Positions 1 through 8,156 of a DNA stretch of 22,553 bases are shown one piece after another. Positions within the stretch are counted from its first letter, which is position 1. Each line of letters opens with the position of its first letter. Position numbers and translations under genes: made by a program. The notes beneath the pieces were generated by a model. The model did not search any database. It was not told where the DNA came from and was given only the letters and a program-made list of their open reading frames with translations. This DNA is from a virus, in IMG/VR virus record IMGVR_UViG_3300035725_000011, positions 1 to 22,553 of that record. One strand, 5' to 3'.

Positions 1-1
1 C

Positions 2-1132
2 ATCCGCACTGAGCCACAATTCGGTTGGTCCTCGTTCGACCCGGAGCTGCACTTCGAATGGATGTCCACGCGCGGATGGTTTGTGGTGCGCCTGGACGCG
101 ATGCAGTCGGAGAACATCAAGGAGAAGAAGGAAATTTTCCCCGGCATGCAGACCTACGAGGGCATGCTGCAAATCATCGCCAACGCCGGCGGCCTGGACT
201 CGCCCGGCTACTGGACGATGGTGCGCGGTTGCTACCCGCCCATCGGTGTGGCGCTGGCGGTCATCCCGCAGGGTCTGACGGTCAACCTGAAGTGCGATGT
301 GATTTGGTATGATACTCCGGAGCCCTGCGCCGGCGCAGACTTGGCCCTGGAAGGCGGCGACGCCTGCCGCTTCTGTGTGGGTAAGTTCGGACGCGCGAGT
401 GGCGTAAAGCTCGGCCCAAGCCTGCTGCACCCCGAAGGCGAAACGATTTGGTTCACGGACCGCAACGGGCACAAGGCCCCCAAGCAACTCCTGCTCGGCG
501 AGAAAATTTTCCCCATGGCCAACGGCGACACGTTCGCGGTCGGCGACGAAATCGTTCGGCTCTGTCGCGCGCTGAAAATCAAGCCGGAGCACCTTGCGCT
601 GGACCGGACCGGCAACGGCCAGGGCGTTTACGATTACCTGCGCTCGCGTTGGTCCCCCGGCATCATCGGGGTGAATTTTTACGAGGGCGCGTCCGAGCAG
701 CGGGTGTTCCTCGAGGATGAAGACTCGGCCAAGGAACTTTACGACCGCGTCAACTCCGAGTTGTGGTTCGCGCTGCGCCGCTGGCTCGAATTCAAATACA
801 TGTTTCTCGCGTTCAGCATGGACACCAGCGAGCTTTTTCCCGAGCTCACCGACCGGCTGTTCCGGATGATTGGAAAAAAGTCCCACGTTGAGTCGAAGAA
901 GGAATACAAGTCGCGCCACGGCGGCAAGTCGCCGGACTCCGCGGACGCGTTCACGCTTTTGCTGCACGCCGCTCGCCGTGGGTTCGGGTTCACCCCGAGC
1001 ATGGCCGGCGACACGAACGTGGAACCCATCGAAACGCAGTCCGAGTGGGACCCCCAGGAAAAAGACATCGGCTGCGACCGGATGAACCGGTTCTACGACC
1101 TGGACACCAACTCGGACGACCTCGAATTATGA
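2..1132 (+). CDS. terL: terminase large subunit, C-terminal part (5' end outside window)
   Basis: The reading frame is open from the first full codon at base 2, so the N-terminal ATPase half (Walker motifs) lies upstream of the window. What remains is the RNase H-like nuclease half that cuts concatemeric phage DNA during packaging. The expected acidic residues are visible: Asp in GADLALEGGD (codon at 338), Asp in LALDRTGNG (codon at 602) and Asp in SPDSADAFTLL (codon at 944). The last motif before a conserved HAAR stretch is typical of terminase C-termini. An internal ATG at 62 opens the same frame but is unlikely to be the start, because coding sense continues upstream. The stop overlaps the next gene by ATGA. 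The portal two genes on supports the call. Confidence 0.9.
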   Translation: MRTEPQFGWSSFDPELHFEWMSTRGWFVVRLDAMQSENIKEKKEIFPGMQTYEGMLQIIANAGGLDSPGYWTMVRGCYPPIGVALAVIPQGLTVNLKCDVIWYDTPEPCAGADLALEGGDACRFCVGKFGRASGVKLGPSLLHPEGETIWFTDRNGHKAPKQLLLGEKIFPMANGDTFAVGDEIVRLCRALKIKPEHLALDRTGNGQGVYDYLRSRWSPGIIGVNFYEGASEQRVFLEDEDSAKELYDRVNSELWFALRRWLEFKYMFLAFSMDTSELFPELTDRLFRMIGKKSHVESKKEYKSRHGGKSPDSADAFTLLLHAARRGFGFTPSMAGDTNVEPIETQSEWDPQEKDIGCDRMNRFYDLDTNSDDLEL

Positions 1133-1428
1133 GCGTGAAATTCAACACTGCACTATTTCCTCCCGGCGGTTGGCAATTCATTGATGCTCAAGGGGTTAAG
1201 CATAGAGGTGTTAGCATGGCCCAGCTTGTTGGGCGCGTGTTGAACTATCGGGTCATCAACCACTTGCCCGTCGGCGACCCGGCTGCGGAGGTGAATACTC
1301 AGCTCTGCCAGAACTTCCCCGGCTACTGTAAGTCTAACTACGAGAAGAAGTTAAAGCGGGTTATCCCCCAGCCATCCCGAGGATGCACATCATGCGGAAA
1401 AAAGCGAAAAACGCCGCGAAAGCCCTGA
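1129..1428 (+). CDS. small conserved phage protein of unknown function (99 aa)
   Basis: Starts at the ATG that overlaps the terminase stop (ATGA), so it is probably translationally coupled. The N-terminus reads FNTALFPPGGWQFIDAQG. From memory this resembles a small protein often found between terminase and portal genes, but I know no function for it. Residues around 80-99 carry a CxxC pair (CTSCGKKRK) and a very basic tail, and earlier Cys residues lie near CQNFPGYC, so metal or nucleic-acid binding is possible. Its 3' end overlaps the next Cys-rich gene by 46 bases in another frame. No catalytic motif is visible. Confidence 0.7.
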   Translation: MSVKFNTALFPPGGWQFIDAQGVKHRGVSMAQLVGRVLNYRVINHLPVGDPAAEVNTQLCQNFPGYCKSNYEKKLKRVIPQPSRGCTSCGKKRKTPRKP

Positions 1429-1634
1429 AAAGAGTGGTCAACGCGGTTGCGGCCGGCTCGACAGTGTTTGTGGGCGAAAAAATCACGGCCCAGCGGTTGG
1501 ATGCCTGCCACCGTTGCCCGAGCTTTTTGCCGAAAACTGGGCAATGCGCCGAGTGTGGGTGCTTTGTTCGAGTGAAAGCGAAGCTTTCGACCGAGGCTTG
1601 TCCGTTGCATAAGTGGCCCTTGACATCTGTCTGA
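1383..1634 (+). CDS. small zinc-ribbon-like protein (83 aa)
   Basis: The N-terminal 25 residues are basic (MRKKAKNAAKALKRV). The C-terminal half holds a Cys pattern typical of a treble-clef or ribbon zinc site: CHRC at about residues 41-44, CAEC-GC at about 56-61 and CPLHKW near the end. The same arrangement (CxxCP ... CxxCGC ... CPLxKW) is familiar from short phage proteins of unknown function. The start could be ATG 1383 or ATG 1392, three codons later. It overlaps the preceding gene by 46 bases. A TTGACA promoter-like box for the next gene lies inside its last codons. Role unknown; possibly DNA or protein binding during packaging. Confidence 0.68.
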   Translation: MHIMRKKAKNAAKALKRVVNAVAAGSTVFVGEKITAQRLDACHRCPSFLPKTGQCAECGCFVRVKAKLSTEACPLHKWPLTSV

Positions 1635-1647
1635 AAAGCTGCACTTA
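1620..1647 (+). promoter_or_regulatory. candidate promoter P1, TTGACA-N16-CACTTA, for the HNH gene
   Basis: TTGACA at 1620-1625, 16 bases, then CACTTA at 1642-1647; the ATG of the HNH gene is at 1656, 36 bases after the first T. One of five copies of this pattern in the window, all ahead of genes. CACTTA does not resemble TATAAT, so whether it is read by a host or a phage factor is unknown. This copy is also followed by AAGGAG just before the ATG. Confidence 0.5.
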
Positions 1648-1655
1648 AAGGAGAG

Positions 1656-1943
1656 ATGGAATTTAATAAGGCAGAGCGGATGTATATTGCCCGAAAGCGA
1701 AAAATGAATTTGCTTAAGATGGGGCGCCCCTGCTACGACTGCGGGGGGATGTTCTCCCTAGCGGCTATGGAGTGGGACCACGCCCGCGGTGTGAAAGGGT
1801 TCAACATCGCGACAGGTTTGAATCGCCCCCTGGAAGAAGTCGTGGACGAAATCGCAAAATGCGACCTTGTTTGCGCGAACTGCCATCGGGTTCGCACTGC
1901 CTCCCGTAACACCAGATATGCCCCTTTCACCATCCCAAGCTGA
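1656..1943 (+). CDS. HNH endonuclease, small free-standing (95 aa)
   Basis: A compact HNH nuclease that should nick or cut double-stranded DNA using one metal ion. Visible are a zinc knuckle CYDCGG at about residues 27-32, the WDHARG segment holding the first catalytic His at about 48, and CANCHRVRT at about 77-85 with the second CxxC and the last His. AAGGAG lies just upstream of the ATG. The frame runs 26 bases into the portal gene. Its own promoter-like box (1620) and its place between terminase and portal suggest a mobile, homing-type insertion, although nicking HNH proteins beside terminases can also assist packaging in some phages. The first reading is my inference. Confidence 0.85.
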   Translation: MEFNKAERMYIARKRKMNLLKMGRPCYDCGGMFSLAAMEWDHARGVKGFNIATGLNRPLEEVVDEIAKCDLVCANCHRVRTASRNTRYAPFTIPS

Positions 1944-4110
1944 ACCCAGTTACCTCAACGAACCCCAGGGAGATTTCAAGGGAGCAGTGTCCCCGCCCGA
2001 CCTGAGCAAGAACCTGAAGCCCGGCAACCGGGCGATTCGGGACGCGATTCAGGCGAAGAACATCATAATGACGCTGCTCGCCGCCTCGCGCGAGCGCAAT
2101 ATCAAGAACGCACGCATCCAGGCGAAGGTTAACAGCGAGAAGCCGCACCGCACCGACTCGTTGGAGAACGAAGGGCTGGCTTGGAAAGCAAATTTTTCAA
2201 CGAAGGTCCTCGCGATGCTGGTCGAAAAGGTCGCGCCGCGCTTCGTGCAGGCGGTCGAGGCCACGAAATACATCACCAACTCCTCGCTACCCGAGGACAT
2301 TGAGGGCGCCGCCGAAAAAACCGAGGCCTTCCGTCGCGAAATCACCTCGACCGCGCGCAATCGTCCCGGTTGGCGAGATTTTCTCGGTGACTTGGCGCAG
2401 GAGAACGCACTTTTCGGGTTCGCGGCCGTCGCGCACCTCGACGAGTTCAGCTGGTTCCCGAAATTTTTCCGCCAGGACTTCATGGCGATTCCGACCGGCA
2501 CGAAACCGACGCCCGGCAAGGCCCAGGTCGTCGGCCTGAAGGAAGTTTTCCTGCTCCACGAGCTGTTCGACCTCATCCGCGACAAGGAATCCGCCATCGC
2601 GCGCGGCTGGAACATCGAAAACGCGGTGATGATGCTCAACGCATCGATGCCCCAGGACCGGCGCTCGCAGTATTCGGCGTGGGAACGCGTTTACGAGGAC
2701 CTGATTCGCGAGTCGAACCTCGGGCTGAGCCACGAGTCCGGCGCGCGGGTCGTAGTCGTGTGGCATTTGCTCGCGACGGAGATTGACGGCAAGGTTTCCC
2801 ACTACATTTTCGAGGAAAAGACGTTCACCGAGCTGTTCACGAGCGAAGACCAATACGAAAGCATGTGGGATGCGGCCCACTTCTTCACTTTCCAGCAGGG
2901 CAACGGCACAATCCACGGCTCGAAGGGAATCGGGCGCGAACTTTACTCCATCGCCGGCATCATCGACCGTTCGCGCAACGAAGTGGTGGACCGGCTCAAC
3001 CTTTCCGGCAAAGTTATCATCCAAGCGGACGAAAAAGTCCTCAAGCGCTTCCGAATGTCGGTCGTCGGCAACGCGATTCTCATCGCGCAGGGCTACAGCG
3101 TGTCGGAACGCAAGCTGGACGCCGCCGTCGAGCCGTTTATCCAGCTGGACCAGTTCCTGACGAACCTTTTGGACCAGATGGCCGGCGCCACGACGCCCAA
3201 AGCGCTCGAAGGCGAGCGGGTGACCAAAGCCGCGGTGGATTTTCTCGCCTCACGCGAGGAAGAGACCAAGGACAACATCATCTCGCGGTTCCTCACGCAA
3301 TTTTCGGCGATGGTGACGCCCATGCAGAAGCGCATGTGCGACCCGAACACTTCCGAGGACGATGCGAAGGCGATGCAGGACCGCCTGTTGAAAATTATGT
3401 CGCGCGAGGAGTTGGACATGCTCGCGAATATGCCTTCGGCCGAGACGGTGAAGGACTACACCGAAATCGAGCGCCAGCAAATCGTAATCATCGCGCAGGA
3501 AGCCCGCGGCAACCCGCTTTACAACGGAAAAGAGATGGAGCGGCGCAAACTCACCGCGCTCATCGACGAGGAATTCGCCGACGCCGTGCTTTTGCCCGAC
3601 AACGACCCGACGGAGCAGGCGGAGCAGGCCCGGCAGCAAATGCTGGAGCTGGCGTCCATCATCATCCCGCAAAACGCGGACGTGCCGGTGTCACCGCGCG
3701 ACGGCCACCTCATCCACCTCGGCGTTTTGATGCCGGCGCTGGAAACGACCGCGCAGCACGTCGTCCAAGACCCGCACGCGCTGCCGACGCTGATGGCAAT
3801 CCTGAAGCACGCGAAGATGCACGAGCAGGCCGGCCTGCAAGTGGGCGTGAGCAAGCAGGACATGGCCCCCTTCACGGACATCATCAACAAACTCGCAGCC
3901 GAAATGCCGAAGCTCGCCGAGGCGGCTCAGCAACAGGCCGCAGCCGAGCAGCGCCACGCCGAACTTCAGGCGGGCGCTCCTCCTGGCCCCCTCGACGAAA
4001 ACGGTCAACCAATCCCTGGCGTGTCACCCGCTGCGCCCGAGCCGGCGCCCGAGGCCGCGCCCGCCCCCGAACCCGCACCACCCGAAGCCGCCCCAGCACC
4101 AGCCATCTAA
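1918..4110 (+). CDS. portal protein (730 aa)
   Basis: The length fits large portals of podovirus-like phages, and it sits just after the terminase and before the scaffold candidate, the standard order. Portals form the dodecameric ring at the head vertex through which DNA is pumped. The middle contains a conserved-looking stretch around 2926-3030 (GRELYSIAGIIDRSRNEVVD). The C-terminal region is helical and ends in a Pro/Ala-rich tail from about 3990 (repeats of PEPAP and PAPEP). ATG 1918 was chosen because it gives a plausible N-terminus; the frame stays open to 1867 inside the HNH gene. No Shine-Dalgarno is visible. The call rests on position, size and general resemblance, not on a diagnostic catalytic motif. 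Confidence 0.78.
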   Translation: MPLSPSQAEPSYLNEPQGDFKGAVSPPDLSKNLKPGNRAIRDAIQAKNIIMTLLAASRERNIKNARIQAKVNSEKPHRTDSLENEGLAWKANFSTKVLAMLVEKVAPRFVQAVEATKYITNSSLPEDIEGAAEKTEAFRREITSTARNRPGWRDFLGDLAQENALFGFAAVAHLDEFSWFPKFFRQDFMAIPTGTKPTPGKAQVVGLKEVFLLHELFDLIRDKESAIARGWNIENAVMMLNASMPQDRRSQYSAWERVYEDLIRESNLGLSHESGARVVVVWHLLATEIDGKVSHYIFEEKTFTELFTSEDQYESMWDAAHFFTFQQGNGTIHGSKGIGRELYSIAGIIDRSRNEVVDRLNLSGKVIIQADEKVLKRFRMSVVGNAILIAQGYSVSERKLDAAVEPFIQLDQFLTNLLDQMAGATTPKALEGERVTKAAVDFLASREEETKDNIISRFLTQFSAMVTPMQKRMCDPNTSEDDAKAMQDRLLKIMSREELDMLANMPSAETVKDYTEIERQQIVIIAQEARGNPLYNGKEMERRKLTALIDEEFADAVLLPDNDPTEQAEQARQQMLELASIIIPQNADVPVSPRDGHLIHLGVLMPALETTAQHVVQDPHALPTLMAILKHAKMHEQAGLQVGVSKQDMAPFTDIINKLAAEMPKLAEAAQQQAAAEQRHAELQAGAPPGPLDENGQPIPGVSPAAPEPAPEAAPAPEPAPPEAAPAPAI

Positions 4111-4128
4111 TCCGGTCCCCTACAGACC

Positions 4129-4446
4129 ATGAACGCAAACGAACCCATCGCATGGGATAGCACCAACGCGAAAATTCTCAAGGACTTCATCGCCTCGAAC
4201 ACTGGGGCCGCGGCCCTGGCGTCCACGCTCTACCAGCTTCCACCTTTCGACCCTAGCACGCCTCACACGTTGCTCGTGTCAACCCTTCTGCGCGAGGGCT
4301 ACCAACGCGCAGTGCAAACTTTTCTGGACCTGCAATCGCACCAGCCGCCGCAGCCGGAACCCGAGAGCCGATACCCGGACCTCGACGCAAACGAGAATTG
4401 GCCGAAGGAGCTTCAGCTTCCCGAGGACGAAAACCCTACAGAGTAA
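4129..4446 (+). CDS. small protein of unknown function between portal and scaffold (105 aa)
   Basis: Starts 18 bases after the portal stop without a clear ribosome binding site. The first 70 residues look helical (AWDSTNAKILKDFIASN, then LLVSTLLREGYQRAVQTFLDL); the last 35 are acidic and Pro-rich (QPPQPEPESRYPDLDANENW). I do not recognise a family. Small genes at this position often encode minor head or assembly proteins, which is inference only. The next gene begins three bases after its stop, so the portal-to-scaffold block is probably one transcript. Confidence 0.65.
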   Translation: MNANEPIAWDSTNAKILKDFIASNTGAAALASTLYQLPPFDPSTPHTLLVSTLLREGYQRAVQTFLDLQSHQPPQPEPESRYPDLDANENWPKELQLPEDENPTE

Positions 4447-4449
4447 CCT

Positions 4450-5727
4450 ATGCCCGCTCCCACGAACCCCAACGCACCCGGCGCTGACCTCAGCGCGAAC
4501 ATGCCGTCCATCTCCGCCGAGACATCGAGCGCGCTGGACGACTTGTTGAAGCAACAGCAGGACGACAACCAGCCCACGCCGCCGGCCAAGCCCGACCCCA
4601 CGCCGACGCCCGCGCGCGGACCTGATGGCAAGTTTTTGAAGCCCGCGGAACCCGCGCCCATCGTGCCGGCTACGCCCCCGACCGAGCCCAAGCCGGACCC
4701 GGCCCCCGAACCGAAGCCCGACCCGGCGCCGGCCGACCCGTTCGACGTGGCCCCGCCGGCTAACCTCAAGCCTAAGGCCGCGGAGGCGTTCGAGAACGTC
4801 AAGCGGCTCGCCAAGGAAAAGGTAGCCACGCTCCAGGCGGAGCGCGACGAGCTGGACAAGAAATACAAGGAGCTGTCCGAGAAAGCCGGCCGCGTGGACC
4901 CGAAGGTCGAGCAGGAGCTGAAGGAGCTTCGTGAATTCCGGCGCAAGCTGGACGTGGAGGCGGACCCGGAGTTCAAGAAATTCGACGACGAGCACAACTC
5001 GAACGCCGAGTCCATCTACGGACGGCTGAAGGCAGTGGGCGTGGCCGATACGACCATCGAAAAAATCAAGGGAATGGGCGGCATCTTCAAGGTGCAGTGG
5101 GACCCCATCCTCGAAAAGATTCCGTCGCAGGCCCGCCGCTTCATCGAAGTGAAGCTGACCCAGCTCGAAGACCTCCGCGACAAGAAAGCCGCCGCCGTCG
5201 CCGCGGCCAAGAAAAACTCCGAAGAGTTTTTGACCCAGCGCGCCCAGGCCGGTGAGCAGAGCAAGCAGGCTTTTCGCGCGCAGGCCTCGAAGTCGCTGGA
5301 CTCGATGTTGCCGAAGATGGACTGGTTCGTGGAGAAGAAACCCACGGACAAATCCACCGAGGCCGAGAAGGCGTCCATCGTGGAGCACAACAAAATGCTC
5401 AACGACACCAAGGAAGCCATCAAGGAAGCGATGGAAGACGACAGCCCCGAGATGCGGTCGTTCCTCGCCGTCGGTCTGGCCCAGCTGATGAAGCTGCGCG
5501 TGGACTACACGTCCGCCATCAGTTCGCACAAGGCCGAGGTGGAGAAGCTGACCGCCGAGCTGACCGCCGCCAAGGCGCTCCTTGAAAAGGTCAAGAAGGG
5601 CTCGACCAATCGCCTGCGCGAGACGCCGGCCACGACCAACGCACCGAATGCGGTGGGCGCCGGCATCAACGAGAAGCCCGGCGATGCGCTCGACCGGCAC
5701 CGGGCTGAAGTGGAAGCCAAGCAATGA
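4450..5727 (+). CDS. putative scaffolding protein (425 aa)
   Basis: Scaffolds guide capsid assembly and then leave the head. The protein has the expected make-up: a disordered Pro/Asp/Ala-rich N-terminal region to about residue 105 (repeats such as KPDPAPEPKPDPAPADP), then highly charged helix, with likely coiled coil at about 110-165 (QAERDELDKKYKELSEKAG) and again around 350-385. Enzyme motifs are absent. It lies after the portal and, apart from the inserted sugar and nuclease genes, before the capsid gene. It ends in GDALDRHRAEVEAKQ, a motif that recurs at the C-terminus of the 17141 product. The stop overlaps the next start by ATGA. Confidence 0.68.
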   Translation: MPAPTNPNAPGADLSANMPSISAETSSALDDLLKQQQDDNQPTPPAKPDPTPTPARGPDGKFLKPAEPAPIVPATPPTEPKPDPAPEPKPDPAPADPFDVAPPANLKPKAAEAFENVKRLAKEKVATLQAERDELDKKYKELSEKAGRVDPKVEQELKELREFRRKLDVEADPEFKKFDDEHNSNAESIYGRLKAVGVADTTIEKIKGMGGIFKVQWDPILEKIPSQARRFIEVKLTQLEDLRDKKAAAVAAAKKNSEEFLTQRAQAGEQSKQAFRAQASKSLDSMLPKMDWFVEKKPTDKSTEAEKASIVEHNKMLNDTKEAIKEAMEDDSPEMRSFLAVGLAQLMKLRVDYTSAISSHKAEVEKLTAELTAAKALLEKVKKGSTNRLRETPATTNAPNAVGAGINEKPGDALDRHRAEVEAKQ

Positions 5728-6524
5728 GCCGACAGGTCTGCATCTGCCTACCGAGTTACAAATCGATGGAGCCACGGATGGCTTTTTCGGTGATGTCTCT
5801 GCTGAACCGTGCGAAGACGGCGCAGACGGCATCGATGCTGGACTTCGGCGATGCGTTCATTGTTCATTCTCGAAACAAACTGGCCGACCAATTCCTCCGA
5901 ACAAAGATGGAGTGGCTGCTAACCATCGACGACGACATGGTCGTCCCATTTGGCAATGCTCAACTTTTTAATTCGTTCACTGGCTTCAATCTGCCTGAGC
6001 GCTTTGCCGGACTCCACGTCATTGACCGCCTTCTCTCCCACGGTAAGACCTTGGTTGGCGCACTATACATGGGTCGTTGGGAAAACGGCAAAGCGATGTA
6101 TGGCGAAGGTTGCGACGCGCAAGAACTGAAGTATGCGCGGTCCGGCCCGCATGATGAGTGCAAACCCACACGCTGGGTCGGCACCGGCAGCATGCTGGTC
6201 CACCGGTCCGTGTTCGAGGACATAGAGAAGAAATTCCCGCACCTCGCGCGCGGCGCGAACGGGCTCGGGGGCCAGTGGTTCACCAGCTCCGAGCACGACC
6301 TGCGCGCAGCTGTGGAGAAAGCCGTCGCGATGGCGGACCCCGCAGCGGCGATGCGCTTTATCAGCGACGCGCTGACGATTTCAAAACGAAACTCCAGCCT
6401 AGGCATGGGGGAAGACGTGCAGTTTTGTGTGCGCGCGGCCCAGGCGGGGCACCAACCCTTCGTGGACATGGGCTGTCTCTGCGGCCACATCGGCAGCTAC
6501 TGTTATGGCAAACCGACCCGATAA
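5724..6524 (+). CDS. GT-A type glycosyltransferase, family 2-like (266 aa)
   Basis: Probably moves a sugar from a nucleotide-sugar donor to a protein or glycan acceptor in the cytoplasm. The opening strand VCICLPSYKS, the metal-binding LLTIDDDMVVP (DDD at residues 69-71), a GTGSMLVHR segment at about 153-161, the catalytic-type GEDVQFCVRAAQAGH (E230, D231) and a late CGHIG (His 255) form the usual GT-A order. The ATG overlaps the scaffold stop (ATGA), so it is translated with the head genes. No membrane segment is visible. It starts a run of four overlapping sugar and sulfate genes. Donor and acceptor cannot be read from sequence; a GDP-sugar is possible given the fucose synthase downstream. 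Confidence 0.85.
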   Translation: MSRQVCICLPSYKSMEPRMAFSVMSLLNRAKTAQTASMLDFGDAFIVHSRNKLADQFLRTKMEWLLTIDDDMVVPFGNAQLFNSFTGFNLPERFAGLHVIDRLLSHGKTLVGALYMGRWENGKAMYGEGCDAQELKYARSGPHDECKPTRWVGTGSMLVHRSVFEDIEKKFPHLARGANGLGGQWFTSSEHDLRAAVEKAVAMADPAAAMRFISDALTISKRNSSLGMGEDVQFCVRAAQAGHQPFVDMGCLCGHIGSYCYGKPTR

Positions 6525-7254
6525 AATTCTCCTCTCGTTCCTGTTCTGGGAAGGTGACAAGGCCATGATGTGCAAACTTGCGCGGCTGGTCGCCGACCTG
6601 GAACCGCGTATGTCCGAGTCCGCCGACGTGCTTTTCTCTGCGCGCTTCGACTGCACGCATGACCTCGACACCATTCAGTATGTCTCCCGAAAATTCAAAG
6701 TCCACACAAACATTTGTCGCGGACGCCGGGGCGTGGGTTGGCCTGCCGGCTGCAACGACATCGTCTTCGGCACTCTCGATTACGTCCACGATTACGGTGC
6801 GGCCCGGCGTATCCCTCCTTACAAGGCTGTCCTCCTTTTGGAGGCGGACGGTGCGCCACTTCGGACGGGCTGGATAGAGGACCTCTCGCGCGCGTGGGAC
6901 GAGGCGAACGCGGTCAAACCAGTTCGCGTATTCGGCCCATTGATTGCCGACGGCGTGCCGACCGCCGGGAAGCAGCATATCAACGGCAACTGCTTCGTCT
7001 CTGGCGACATGTCTTTTCTGCACTGGTTCACCCGCAAGCTGGGCGGTTGCACGCCGCGCGCGGGCTGGGACTGGATTCTTGCACCGCAATTCAAGCGCAT
7101 GGGCTGGGCCGACTGTAAACAGATGCGGTCTTGGTGGCGCTGTCCGCAGGTCACCCAGGAGACCTACAACGCGCTGCTTGACGCAGGCGTCAGCTACCTG
7201 CACGGGTGCAAGACCGACGACGTGCGCGAGCTAGTCCGAAAGAAATACCTGTGA
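6505..7254 (+). CDS. putative glycosyltransferase-like protein (249 aa)
   Basis: The start at ATG 6505 gives MANRPDKILLSFLFWEGDK, a plausible first beta strand, and overlaps the previous gene by 20 bases. The overall plan resembles a GT-A fold: strand one, then RRGVGWPAGCN at residues 74-84, an acidic motif KAVLLLEADGAPL at about 107-119 that could act as the metal site, HINGN at 148-152, GWDW at 177-180 and a C-terminal YLHGCK. I recall similar GWPxGCN proteins among uncharacterised phage and bacterial genes but cannot name the family or substrate. The setting, between a glycosyltransferase and a sulfotransferase, supports a carbohydrate role. Confidence 0.6.
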   Translation: MANRPDKILLSFLFWEGDKAMMCKLARLVADLEPRMSESADVLFSARFDCTHDLDTIQYVSRKFKVHTNICRGRRGVGWPAGCNDIVFGTLDYVHDYGAARRIPPYKAVLLLEADGAPLRTGWIEDLSRAWDEANAVKPVRVFGPLIADGVPTAGKQHINGNCFVSGDMSFLHWFTRKLGGCTPRAGWDWILAPQFKRMGWADCKQMRSWWRCPQVTQETYNALLDAGVSYLHGCKTDDVRELVRKKYL

Positions 7255-8156
7255 TTGGACCCCTGGGAGAAAATCTGATTTTCGCAATCGGCACGCCGCG
7301 CTCCGGCACCACGCTCGTTCAGCGCGTGCTCGCGGGCCACTCGAAAATTTTCGCGACCGCCGAACCCTGGATTATGCTCCACCCGCTCTACGCGTTGCGC
7401 GACGCTGGCCACACGGCGGATTACGACGCCAATCTCGCGCGCGAAGGGTTGAAGGATTTCTGCCAAGTTCTCCCCGGCGGCGAGCAGGCGTATGTCGAGG
7501 GACTGCGACACCTGTTCTGCGGGCTCTACAACGGGGTCACACCCGCCGACAAACAGTGTTTCCTCGACAAGACCCCCCGATATTTTTACATCGCTCCTGA
7601 ACTGAAGCGCGTGTTCCCGGCGGCGAAATTCGTGTTTATCCTCCGCAACCCGCTAGCGATTCTGGCGTCCACGCTGGACTCCTGGCTTAAGGGCGAGTGG
7701 CACGCATTTCACGGCCACCTGCCGGACCTGAAAAACGGCCCGCGTCACATGGCGGCAGCTCTCGACTTCTTCAAGGGCGACTCTATCCAGTTTCGATACG
7801 AGAACTTCGCGCAGCATCCCGAACCGGAATTCTCGCTCCTATGCGACCGACTCGAACTGCCGTTTGAGCCAGACATGTTGAACTACGGCACCAAGCCGAA
7901 GCCGTTCGGGCGAATGGGCGACGCCGTGGGAATACCCAAGCACACGCATCCCGTCAATGAGAGTGTGCAAAAATGGATGGAGACGCTGTCCGACCCCAAG
8001 CACCGATTTTTGGCCGAGCGATATCTGGAATGGCTGCCGGAGGACACCTGCACGCGCTTGGGATACCCCAAGTCCGAGATGATTCGCGCTCTTAATAGCC
8101 TGCCGGCGCCGCCGTCTGAATGCCCCATGTCCGGACTGGAAGATATTTTCAAATGA
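7251..8156 (+). CDS. PAPS-dependent sulfotransferase (301 aa)
   Basis: Transfers sulfate from 3'-phosphoadenylyl sulfate to a hydroxyl or amine, probably on a carbohydrate. The 5'-phosphosulfate loop is clear: AIGTPRSGTTLVQ at about residues 12-24. The 3'-phosphate site is LRNPLAILAS at 131-140, with R132 and S140 eight residues apart as in the family, preceded by FLDKTPR at about 104-110. Length and motif order fit the Sulfotransfer_3 type. GTG 7251 is the preferred start because it overlaps the preceding stop as GTGA; an upstream start at 7206 would need a longer overlap. No signal peptide or membrane segment, so it acts in the cytoplasm on host PAPS. Confidence 0.88.
   Translation: MIGPLGENLIFAIGTPRSGTTLVQRVLAGHSKIFATAEPWIMLHPLYALRDAGHTADYDANLAREGLKDFCQVLPGGEQAYVEGLRHLFCGLYNGVTPADKQCFLDKTPRYFYIAPELKRVFPAAKFVFILRNPLAILASTLDSWLKGEWHAFHGHLPDLKNGPRHMAAALDFFKGDSIQFRYENFAQHPEPEFSLLCDRLELPFEPDMLNYGTKPKPFGRMGDAVGIPKHTHPVNESVQKWMETLSDPKHRFLAERYLEWLPEDTCTRLGYPKSEMIRALNSLPAPPSECPMSGLEDIFK

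Noticed and set aside
1240-1266. TTGAAC followed by CACTTG, similar to the promoter box
   Set aside because: Spacing is 15 rather than 16, the first box differs, it is inside a gene and no start codon lies 35 bases downstream.
2865-4160. Plus-strand open frame of 431 codons in another frame of the portal gene
   Set aside because: Arg/Ala/Gly-rich composition typical of an off-frame in GC-rich DNA; the portal frame explains the region.
4279-5832. Long minus-strand open frame (517 codons) opposite the scaffold gene
   Set aside because: Rich in Leu, Arg and Gly as expected for the antisense of a GC-rich gene; no recognisable domain, and the plus strand carries a coherent product with overlapping neighbours.
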